From assembly GCA_017648225.1 (NCBI GenBank), contig JAGCJE010000158.1, forward strand, positions 1 through 5,175: DNA of 5,175 nt, read 5' to 3'. Below are positions 1 through 5,175 of this stretch, one piece after another; within the stretch, counting starts at the first letter, position 1, and each line of letters opens with the position of its first letter. The stretch comes from Kiritimatiellia bacterium. GTDB taxonomy: Bacteria; Verrucomicrobiota; Kiritimatiellia; RFP12; UBA1067. Made by a program: the position numbers and the translations under genes. The notes under the pieces were generated by a model. It saw only the letters and a list, made by a program, of their open reading frames with translations. It had not been told where the DNA came from and ran no database searches.

Positions 1-146
1 AAGATCCTAAAAATTATTACTTCGATGCGAACGACTACCAGTTAAAGCTTATTCAGGATAACGGAAGCAAGTTATTTTATCGCCTTGGCGTTTCAATAGA
101 ACATAAGAGAATTAAAGTGAACTTTAGGTCCCGTATGTTCAATTGA
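1..146 (+). CDS. 3' end of paralogue of the small secreted protein (partial)
   Basis: An open frame enters from the left edge (first full codon at position 3) and stops at TGA 144-146, giving 47 visible residues. The first 34 (DPKNYYF to GVSIEH) match the end of the minus-strand secreted protein at 93-518 with only two substitutions (Asn for Thr, Leu for Val). Two other nucleotide changes in this stretch are synonymous, which suggests both copies have been under coding constraint. The tail (KRIKVNFRSRMFN) is more diverged. The gene is tail-to-tail with its paralogue and overlaps its last 54 bases on the opposite strand. The start, signal peptide and promoter lie outside the window. Function is unknown. 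The paralogy is directly visible; whether this copy is expressed or is a decaying duplicate cannot be judged from the fragment. Confidence 0.7.
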   Translation, partial: DPKNYYFDANDYQLKLIQDNGSKLFYRLGVSIEHKRIKVNFRSRMFN

Positions 147-238
147 AACGCCAAGGCGATAAAATACCTTGCTGCCGTTATCCTGAATAAGCTTTAACTG
201 GTAGTCGGTCGCATCGAAGTAATAATTTTTAGGATCTT
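1..238. repeat. Long spacerless palindrome (inverted duplication)
   Basis: Positions 1-119 pair with 238-120, with the axis between 119 and 120 and no spacer. By hand count nine of 119 pairs mismatch, at arm positions 31, 65, 72, 98, 106, 108, 111, 112 and 119. Both arms code for the same protein segment in opposite directions. Position 1 still pairs with 238, so the repeat probably continues left of the window. It looks like a tail-to-tail inverted gene duplication or a snap-back replication product. A library or assembly foldback artefact must be considered, but the mismatches and coding-compatible changes argue against a simple one. Confidence 0.92.
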
Positions 239-518
239 TAGCATCAAGATGCATTAAGGGGAAAATAAAGTAAGTATCGAGAATACGCTGAGCGGAATCA
301 AAGAGAGCTAAGTCGTGAGTACGCGTATACTCGAAACTGAAAGCCTTAATTTCGTTGCGGTTACTCATGGTAACCTTAGGCGCATAGCCCGACGAATGGA
401 GCGCGCGATTTATAGGGCGAATCTCTTTAGTAAAGTCTGCGCTAAGAGGTTTAGCTGAACTGACTGCGCTAATGGCTACACTAAAAAGAACTAAAATTGC
501 GTTTTTGACTGACATCAT
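93..518 (-). CDS. Small secreted protein of unknown family
   Basis: This encodes 141 residues (140 if the second Met is used). The N-terminus has a Lys, a hydrophobic stretch (about residues 7-19) and a Ser-x-Ala signal peptidase site before KP at about residue 22. It is therefore probably exported by Sec to the periplasm or beyond. The mature part is about 120 residues, rich in Tyr, Phe and Asp, with no Cys and no motif I recognise. An AGGAG at 522-526 lies 3 bases before the first ATG and 6 before the second (515), so the second Met is the better start. A strong promoter module sits upstream. The last 18 codons overlap antisense the end of a plus-strand paralogue, so the C-terminal residues after SIEH may be a product of the inverted duplication and not the ancestral end. 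Codon composition is AT-richer than the genes to the right. Confidence 0.82.
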   Translation of the reverse strand: MMSVKNAILVLFSVAISAVSSAKPLSADFTKEIRPINRALHSSGYAPKVTMSNRNEIKAFSFEYTRTHDLALFDSAQRILDTYFIFPLMHLDAKDPKNYYFDATDYQLKLIQDNGSKVFYRLGVSIEHTGPKVHFNSLMFY

Positions 519-562
519 AATCTCCTTTGTTTTACCATTGAATAAACATACATCATCATCAT
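515..562 (-). other. Possible leader peptide ORF with (ATG)4 start
   Basis: Between the -10 box and the secreted-protein gene, four consecutive ATG codons open a 15-codon frame (MMMMYVYSMVKQRRL). Its TGA stop (517-515) overlaps the ATGATG start of the main gene. The predicted transcription start (about 561) is at or next to the first ATG, so translation would have to be leaderless. The same bases contain the main gene's ribosome binding site. It may be a chance frame over a (CAT)4 repeat at 551-562. Confidence 0.25.
522..526 (-). promoter_or_regulatory. Ribosome binding site (AGGAG) of the small secreted protein
   Basis: The minus strand reads AAAGGAGATT then ATGATG. The purine core is 3 bases from the first ATG and 6 from the second, which favours initiation at 515. 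It is the clearest Shine-Dalgarno sequence in the window. Confidence 0.75.
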
Positions 563-565
563 TGT

Positions 566-618
566 CAATTATACCACTTTACCTTGTATAATAAAAGCGC
601 GGCGATAACATCCAAAAA
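566..618 (-). promoter_or_regulatory. Promoter module A, upstream of the small secreted protein
   Basis: The -10 is a perfect TATAAT at 573-568 with an upstream TGG (extended -10). It lies 17 bases from a weak -35, TTTTAT (596-591). Upstream are GCCGCGC and TTTTTGGATG (618-609). The module begins two bases after the stop codon of the metallo-beta-lactamase-fold gene. It is ungapped and about 79% identical (42/53 by eye) to the module at 3581-3633, which suggests a shared regulator or a common origin. The predicted transcription start is near 561. Confidence 0.8.
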
Positions 619-620
619 TC

Positions 621-1922
621 TCACGCCTTACAGTCTAAACACCCTAAAACGCACATTGACTCGTCGCGCGCGTCTACGAGAAAGATTTTATACGTTTCCC
701 CGCCAGGCGCGACCTTGACGACGACATGCACCCCAAAACGCGTCGCCTCGGGTATACCGCCGAAGCGCCCTTCCTTTTCAAACATCGCCTTGCGCGAAGA
801 AGGATAAATCGTCGGTATAAAAACAGACGGTTTATCATTATGCATTTCACGCGACGTCATACGCGAAAGCGTTTCTGGCGCGACTTGGCCCGGGCACCAA
901 ATGCACGAAATGTAATTTTGGGCTTGAATAGCGCGAACAAAACCCTCACTCATCGCGTCAGAACATCCGTGATGATTCGTCTTACATACGCTTACACGCC
1001 CCGCAAGACGACCGACGGCGCCTTCGTAATCGACGGTTGAGCCATCTTCGTTTTTCAGTTTTCCGCTAAGATCGCCACCCGCGAAATACCCAAACTTTCC
1101 GTATCGCATGACAAAAGCGAGCGAACGGACGTTTTCGTTGACGAGCTTTCCACCAACCTTATCGTGAATGGCGAGATAATCATGAACGCCATTACCGCCA
1201 TCCCACGCAACACCGTTCGCACATAAATTGCGGATAGAAAATACATCCTTATACTTAGACGCATCGCGCAACATAATGATCTGGTTCAACGCGCCGATTT
1301 TAAAAGGCTCAACAATAAGCCCCTTTTCAATTTCGCGCTTGAACCATGGCTTTACCGCGCTCTCAAAACTCAGCCAATCATTAGATTTAAACTGACCTTG
1401 CCTAGGATATTGATGATCAAAATATCGTTTAAACGAAAAATCTTGCGCTACACATACTATGCCATTACCCGCAAGACCATTAGGATATTTTCGATAACGA
1501 AAGTGAGCTCCAGGTGTCTTTTTTCGATCGATGGGGCCTGTGCCTGTATGATCGGCGTGCCAATGCGAAAAAATAGCATAATCGATCGTCTTTTCGGGAT
1601 AAACGCGCTGAATATAACGGCTAACCCACTCGCCCCCGATTCTATCCGGCGACGGGAGAAGCGGAATTTCGGCCAAATCACTCGGCCGATAAAAATCACC
1701 TACGTCATTTAATATCGCCGTTCCGTCAGGCAAGCGGTAAAAACAATTCTCACCGCATCCCGTATAAATAAAATGAAGCTCAAGTTCACCCGGCTTCCAC
1801 TTGGGTAAAACAGATCCTGTCTCCGGAGATTCAACGGCACGAGCGAGCCAAGAAGGCAAACCCCCACACGCCATCGCAACTCCGGCAAATGATTTTTTAA
1901 AAAATTCTCTTCTTTCCATCAT
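621..1922 (-). CDS. Tat-exported ComEC-like metallo-beta-lactamase-fold hydrolase
   Basis: This encodes 433 residues (432 from the second Met). The N-terminus MERREFFKKSF fits the twin-arginine consensus, followed by a short hydrophobic stretch, so a folded metal-loaded protein is probably exported. Cys19 after AMA gives only a poor lipobox. The metal-binding HxHxDH is HWHADH (residues 120-125), the later metal aspartate is in GGDLSG (282-287), and the NHHG motif is at 316-319. GGD plus HHG is the arrangement of the ComEC/Rec2-type branch of the fold, but there are no membrane segments, so it is not ComEC itself. The substrate is unknown. An unusual C-terminus carries C424-x3-C428-x2-C431. 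The start overlaps the stop of the GH10-like gene (ATGA). AGGGG at 1925-1929 lies 2 bases from the first ATG and 5 from the second, favouring 1919. The pair is therefore co-transcribed and probably works in the same envelope compartment. Confidence 0.88.
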   Translation of the reverse strand: MMERREFFKKSFAGVAMACGGLPSWLARAVESPETGSVLPKWKPGELELHFIYTGCGENCFYRLPDGTAILNDVGDFYRPSDLAEIPLLPSPDRIGGEWVSRYIQRVYPEKTIDYAIFSHWHADHTGTGPIDRKKTPGAHFRYRKYPNGLAGNGIVCVAQDFSFKRYFDHQYPRQGQFKSNDWLSFESAVKPWFKREIEKGLIVEPFKIGALNQIIMLRDASKYKDVFSIRNLCANGVAWDGGNGVHDYLAIHDKVGGKLVNENVRSLAFVMRYGKFGYFAGGDLSGKLKNEDGSTVDYEGAVGRLAGRVSVCKTNHHGCSDAMSEGFVRAIQAQNYISCIWCPGQVAPETLSRMTSREMHNDKPSVFIPTIYPSSRKAMFEKEGRFGGIPEATRFGVHVVVKVAPGGETYKIFLVDARDESMCVLGCLDCKA

Positions 1923-3574
1923 AACCCCTTTTTAGGTCGCACCTGAAGGTCGAGGTGCGAAAGTTCCACCGGCGTGTTCGTCAAAATCTCCACAACTGCC
2001 GCGTCCTCCTCGTAATGCGGAACTTCATAGACGCAAAGCGAATCGGAGGTGAAAGCCGGAACGCATTGCTCGTTTTTCAGAAAAACGCAGGGGCGAGAGT
2101 TGACGAACACCTCTTTCGGCGCCTTGCCGCCCTTCACACCTATACGAAGGCGCAACGTGCGTCCGGCTGGAATGCGCCCCGTCGCCAACCTGAAGAATTT
2201 CGGCGTACCCTTCCTTACCCATACCGGGAATGGACGTCTAACATCTTCCCAGAGCGGCACGATATCGCGGTAAGTGAGCATGTGATCACGCGGAAGCGCA
2301 GCTACCTCCGACGGCGAGCCGATCTCCTTCAGCCACTTCAGCTGATTCGCCCAGTCTACCCCATTCGTCTCCTTCGGTTGGTTGAACGAACGCCAATATG
2401 TCGTCTTGGAGCTCTTCCAGCCAGGATCATCAAAGTAGTTAAAGAGATAGAGCGCGTCCGCGCCTAAAGAATACTGCGCCGCCGCCCAACCGCGTATCTG
2501 ATTCGTCAGCATGTAGAATGGCGCCTTCCAAGGATGATCGCAGATACGTAGCTCCAACCCTGGTGCCAGCACAACATCGCTCTTGCGCATTAGGCGCTTC
2601 CAAATATCGGTCGGAATATCGTTATCTGTCGTCTCCCAACGCGGACACGGCACCAGCACATCGACAAGTTTCTCGTCAGCCCAAGTCGCCGCATCAAAAC
2701 CAAATCTAAGAGCGGTTTCAGGGTCAGCTGGCACACGCGATAGAATACGCACCGGATGAGCGCGCCTTTTCGCCGCTTCGTCGGCGATTGCGCGGATAGA
2801 GCGCATGAACGCAGTTATCGTATCGGCGCTCTCCTGGCCTGGCGCAAAGCAGTAAACCTCGCGCTGCCAGTCAATTTCGACGCCGTCGACGTCGTAGCGC
2901 ATAAGCATCTCACGGATGAACTTCAACTCCCGCTCGCGTACCTCGGCAAACGAATAGTCGAGGCAGTTATCGAAATGGCCTGACGGCGCACGATGGCGAA
3001 TGCGCCGATATTCGGGATGATTGTGAAAGAAGTTGGGATGCAAAAACGATGTCGGATCGTAGGTGTTATGGCAGTCGTTCATACGGAACGAGAGCCACGG
3101 GCGTATACCGCTCCGTCGCGCCTCGTCGATCCAGAGAGCATAGCGGTCGAGTTTGAGCACTTCGTCCATCTCATGGTAAAGGCGGATGTAGTGATTCGTA
3201 TATGAGACCTCTCGACCGTTCTCGCGCGTCTGCCGGTATTTATCGCACCAGCTTTCCTTAACACCGTTCGGGACGCCCGCAATTCTCCCGCCAATGCAAA
3301 ATAGAATATCCGTCACGTCCGTGCCTTTGTATTGACTGACAAGACCGCGGACCTCGCTCTCGGTAGGAACGACGCCCATTTTAATTCGGGAATGAGCATA
3401 ATGCGTCTCGTCGTAATTCAGGAACACGGGCCTCTTCGCCGACGGCGTTCCCGCCGCAAATGCGTTCAACGCGCCAAGCGCGATTACAACAGCCGATACA
3501 ACTCTACACGCGAATTTGCCGATCCGCTTAATCTTTACATCGCGGGGCCCAATATTTAAATAATCATTGATCAT
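1919..3574 (-). CDS. Exported GH10-like (GHL10-type) TIM-barrel protein, putative glycoside hydrolase
   Basis: This encodes 551 residues from the ATG at 3574. A basic stretch (KIKRIGKFACR, to about residue 24) precedes a hydrophobic core (25-40) ending AFA before AG, a Sec signal with an unusually long n-region. The body resembles large GH10-like families of polysaccharide degraders. It has an early barrel strand PWLSFRMN (159-166), then DVDGVEIDWQRE (228-239), whose acidic residues D230, E233 and D235 lie at the end of a beta strand where catalytic acids would be expected. Residues from about 455 to the end look like a beta-rich accessory domain. Which sugar it acts on, or whether it is catalytic at all, cannot be said. 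A TTG in frame at 3583 is possible, but it lies inside the -10 box of the upstream promoter, so I chose ATG 3574. The stop overlaps the next gene's start, indicating translational coupling with the metallo-beta-lactamase-fold gene. Confidence 0.82.
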   Translation of the reverse strand: MINDYLNIGPRDVKIKRIGKFACRVVSAVVIALGALNAFAAGTPSAKRPVFLNYDETHYAHSRIKMGVVPTESEVRGLVSQYKGTDVTDILFCIGGRIAGVPNGVKESWCDKYRQTRENGREVSYTNHYIRLYHEMDEVLKLDRYALWIDEARRSGIRPWLSFRMNDCHNTYDPTSFLHPNFFHNHPEYRRIRHRAPSGHFDNCLDYSFAEVRERELKFIREMLMRYDVDGVEIDWQREVYCFAPGQESADTITAFMRSIRAIADEAAKRRAHPVRILSRVPADPETALRFGFDAATWADEKLVDVLVPCPRWETTDNDIPTDIWKRLMRKSDVVLAPGLELRICDHPWKAPFYMLTNQIRGWAAAQYSLGADALYLFNYFDDPGWKSSKTTYWRSFNQPKETNGVDWANQLKWLKEIGSPSEVAALPRDHMLTYRDIVPLWEDVRRPFPVWVRKGTPKFFRLATGRIPAGRTLRLRIGVKGGKAPKEVFVNSRPCVFLKNEQCVPAFTSDSLCVYEVPHYEEDAAVVEILTNTPVELSHLDLQVRPKKGL

Positions 3575-3580
3575 CACTTC

Positions 3581-3633
3581 CAATTATACCACACTAACTC
3601 ATAAAGTGAAAGCGCGGCAATTCCATCCAAAAA
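3581..3633 (-). promoter_or_regulatory. Promoter module B, upstream of the hydrolase pair
   Basis: TATAAT at 3588-3583 is preceded by TGG (extended -10) and lies 17 bases from a weak -35, TTTCAC (3611-3606). The upstream part has GCCGCGC and TTTTTGGATG at the same offsets as in module A. A second TTGGATG copy lies further upstream (3641-3635), one helical turn (11 bases) from the first (3630-3624), as a dimeric regulator could use. The predicted start of transcription is about 3576, only some 2 bases before the ATG at 3574. Confidence 0.78.
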
Positions 3634-3641
3634 ACATCCAA
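3624..3641 (-). repeat. Tandem TTGGATG direct repeat, possible operator
   Basis: TTGGATG occurs at 3641-3635 and 3630-3624, with an 11-base period. One copy is also present at the matching place in module A (615-609). The constant position about 35 bases upstream of the -10 suggests an activator or repressor site. No regulator family can be named. Confidence 0.35.
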
Positions 3642-3714
3642 CAACTAAATCCCCGAACGAAAAGTCCTACTGTTCGTAATCGTTGTTTTATCACGAATGG
3701 AGTCCCCCAGGCTA
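3634..3714. other. Intergenic spacer after the radical SAM gene, no gene seen
   Basis: This stretch follows the radical SAM stop (TAA then TAG in frame). It has only short, weak inverted repeats (such as ACGAA with TTCGT) and no stem followed by a T-run, so I see no convincing terminator. Read-through from the radical SAM operon into the hydrolase pair is possible. Confidence 0.5.
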
Positions 3715-4695
3715 TTAAAAGATCGGATCGGGGGCGGTTGGCGAGCCGCCGAACACGCGCGCGGCTTCGCGGCAGCCGCCAAGACACTTCGCGGCCTTGT
3801 CGCAGCCGTCGCACATCTTCGGCAGATAGTCGTGCCGCACGTAGTGCATCCACTCCTCGCATTCAGGCAACCGCTCCCACTCGTTCCACTTGACGAGTTC
3901 GACCGGACTGTGGTTGCAGACGCGCAGCATCCCATTCGGGCCGACGGTGAAGAAGTCTGTCGCCGCCGAACAGCCGGTCGTGACGTTGAGATACTCGTAT
4001 TTCCCAGCGTCGATCATGCAGTCGGGAAGCTCCGTGCCGAAATGTCCGTGTCGCTTCGCCCGCGAAAGCACCTCCTCGGCGACATCGGCGGCGTGGCGCA
4101 CGTCATCCGCCGTCAGCATCAGCTCCGGATGCGAAAGGCCCCGTCCACCGGGAAGGAAGCGGTTCAGGAGAAGCGAGTCTGCGCCCGCGACGAGCGCCGC
4201 CGAAACCGTCTCGTACAGCTCCGGCAAGTTGAGTTTCGTGACGGCGACGCCGACCGTCGTCGCACAGCCGAATTCGTGCGCCCTGCCAAACATCTCAAGG
4301 ATGTGTTCCACGGGCGTATCGCTATCCGTGTTCGCCGCGAAAGACCGCAATCCCGGCATGCTCATGAGAACGTGGATGCCGCGCTCGGCGCAGAACCGCA
4401 GGACATCCGCCGTCATGGCGCGTCCGTTCGAGAGCAGACCGACCTTCGCGCGCTTCGCCGCAAAGTCCATCAGCTCGAGACATCCCTCCTTCAAGAGTGC
4501 CTCACCCCCGGTAAACGAGAACTGCGAAACGCCCGCCGCCGAATACACTTCAATAAGCCGCTTCCACTCGTCGACTTCCATCTCCGGCCCGGGCTTCAGC
4601 ATTCCCGCGTACCAGGGACACGAACAGAACCTGCACGCGTGGTTGCAGCGGTAGGTCAGTTCAAGTACGGCAACCGATGGAAGGACGGTCGTCAT
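3715..4695 (-). CDS. Radical SAM/SPASM-domain enzyme, probable peptide or protein maturase
   Basis: This encodes 326 residues in the cytoplasm. The N-terminal radical SAM core begins with TYRCNHACRFC. C17, C21 and C24 form the CxxxCxxC that binds the SAM-cleaving [4Fe-4S] cluster, and FTGGEAL (about residues 60-66) is the SAM-binding GGE motif. The C-terminal SPASM region shows C242-x12-G-x4-C260 and then C295-x2-C298-x5-C304-x3-C308, the ligands of two auxiliary clusters. The usual last Cys, expected near a DPxC ending, is absent: the protein ends DPIF. The family includes anaerobic sulfatase maturases, PqqE and RiPP-modifying enzymes. Nothing here decides among them, and no sulfatase or obvious precursor peptide is in the window. 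The ATG overlaps the upstream gene's stop (ATGA) and has no clear ribosome binding site, so translation is probably coupled. A partner role with the CxxC/SH3b protein is inferred from this coupling. Confidence 0.9.
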   Translation of the reverse strand: MTTVLPSVAVLELTYRCNHACRFCSCPWYAGMLKPGPEMEVDEWKRLIEVYSAAGVSQFSFTGGEALLKEGCLELMDFAAKRAKVGLLSNGRAMTADVLRFCAERGIHVLMSMPGLRSFAANTDSDTPVEHILEMFGRAHEFGCATTVGVAVTKLNLPELYETVSAALVAGADSLLLNRFLPGGRGLSHPELMLTADDVRHAADVAEEVLSRAKRHGHFGTELPDCMIDAGKYEYLNVTTGCSAATDFFTVGPNGMLRVCNHSPVELVKWNEWERLPECEEWMHYVRHDYLPKMCDGCDKAAKCLGGCREAARVFGGSPTAPDPIF

Positions 4696-5175
4696 TTCGC
4701 GGTCTCGGCGCCGAGCAGTTTGCGCAAACGGGGCAAAGATTTCTTCACCGGGACTTCTTCCCCGAAGTCACGCGTCCACTTTTCCCGTCCGGTCAGAAAC
4801 GCCCTCATAATCCGTGCGTCGTATCTATTTACGATCGTTCGCTTGCCGTTGATCACCCACGCCAGCTTGTAGATGTTGTCCGCCTTGAACGGCGATTCGA
4901 CCCGCACCCATTCCACGGGATCGCCTGGCTGCGCCGGCAGACGCTTGAGCGGGCCGCGATATCTACTGACCTGTCCCAGCTCTTTCGACTCCAGCCTCGG
5001 CTCGGCTCTCAGGTTAACATTGTCGCCAAGTATCTCGCCCGTCTCTGAAATGTACTTCGCGTTTATCCAGCAGAAATCCTGCGTCGGATTGCACTTCTTG
5101 CAGAGAACCGACTCATCGAGCGCAATGTCGAGCCCGAGAGCTTTCAGTTTCGCCGCGTCGTCGCGATACCGCGCA
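4692..5175 (-). CDS. CxxC-containing protein with SH3b-like segment (5' end outside window)
   Basis: The frame is open from the right edge (first full codon 5174-5172) to TGA 4694-4692, giving the last 160 residues. No start codon is needed inside the window; the GTG at 4916 is internal. Visible residues 25-28 are CKKC, followed by NP, with a third Cys at 35. From about 49, GDNVNLRAEPRLESKELGQV matches the consensus of bacterial SH3 (SH3b) domains (VNLRxxPxxxSxxLGxV), a fold that often binds peptidoglycan or peptides. The remaining stretch (W-V-R-V, then LAWVINGK, and RLRKLLG near the end) fits a beta-rich SH3 continuation and a short helix. Its stop overlaps the radical SAM start, so the two are surely co-transcribed. 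It may be a substrate or accessory of that enzyme, but this is inference. Whether it has a signal peptide cannot be seen. Confidence 0.78.
   Translation of the reverse strand, partial: ARYRDDAAKLKALGLDIALDESVLCKKCNPTQDFCWINAKYISETGEILGDNVNLRAEPRLESKELGQVSRYRGPLKRLPAQPGDPVEWVRVESPFKADNIYKLAWVINGKRTIVNRYDARIMRAFLTGREKWTRDFGEEVPVKKSLPRLRKLLGAETAK

Noticed and set aside
93..146. Palindrome centre as an ordinary bidirectional terminator
   Set aside because: The paired region is far longer than a terminator stem, lies within both coding sequences, and lacks flanking A- and T-runs.
621..1922. Assignment of the metallo-beta-lactamase-fold protein as ComEC competence protein
   Set aside because: It shares the GGD and HHG motifs but lacks the membrane and OB-fold regions and has a Tat leader.
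1955..2467. Plus-strand open frame of 170 codons opposite the GH10-like gene
   Set aside because: Its composition is unlike a real protein, it has no ribosome binding site, and the opposite strand carries the coherent exported protein.
3634..3714. Possible intrinsic terminator after the radical SAM gene
   Set aside because: Only 5-base stems with loops of 11-15 bases and no T-run on the minus strand.
3890..4654. Second plus-strand open frame of 254 codons opposite the radical SAM gene
   Set aside because: It is rich in Ser, Arg and Pro, has no motif, and lies fully inside the antisense of a well-supported gene.
3697..4872. Long plus-strand open frame of 391 codons opposite the radical SAM gene
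   Set aside because: It is very Arg-rich with no recognisable domain, and it lies antisense to a gene with intact radical SAM and SPASM motifs. It is a GC-rich shadow frame.
4692..4916. Separate small gene starting with GTG at 4916
   Set aside because: The frame stays open to the window edge and the GTG lies inside the SH3b-like segment, so it is the end of a longer gene.

Overview
The window looks like a chromosomal segment from a Gram-negative bacterium. The evidence is a Tat-type leader, Sec-type leaders, an oxygen-sensitive radical SAM enzyme and a secreted glycosidase-like protein. The style of the GH10-like protein, a ComEC-like metallo-beta-lactamase protein and an SH3b protein next to a SPASM enzyme reminds me of anaerobic PVC bacteria (Kiritimatiellota, Lentisphaerota, Verrucomicrobiota). 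That placement is inference and was not tested by any search. By eye, base composition falls from GC-rich on the right (radical SAM region) to clearly AT-richer in the leftmost 600 bases.

Nearly everything reads leftward on the minus strand. At the right edge (5175-4692) is the 3' part of a gene for a CxxC-containing protein with an SH3b-like segment. Its stop overlaps, as ATGA, the start of a radical SAM/SPASM enzyme (4695-3715). After a 131-140 base gap with a clear extended -10 promoter comes a second ATGA-coupled pair: an exported GH10-like TIM-barrel protein (3574-1919) and a Tat-exported ComEC-type metallo-beta-lactamase-fold protein (1922-621). Immediately after the latter's stop is a second promoter module, which drives a small secreted protein of unknown family (518-93).

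The left edge holds the most unusual structure. Positions 1-238 form a spacerless, about 92% paired palindrome. It consists of the 3' part of the small secreted gene on the minus strand and the 3' part of a paralogue on the plus strand. The two converge and overlap by 54 bases, and the last residues of each protein are encoded by DNA that is antisense to the conserved SIEH region of the other. The palindrome runs off the left edge, so its full length and the start of the plus-strand copy are not visible.

The two promoter modules (566-618 and 3581-3633) match ungapped at 42 of 53 positions by hand count. They suggest that the small secreted gene and the hydrolase pair are expressed together. 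No rRNA, tRNA, CRISPR array, transposase or convincing intrinsic terminator was found, and no gene-free stretch exceeds 300 bases.
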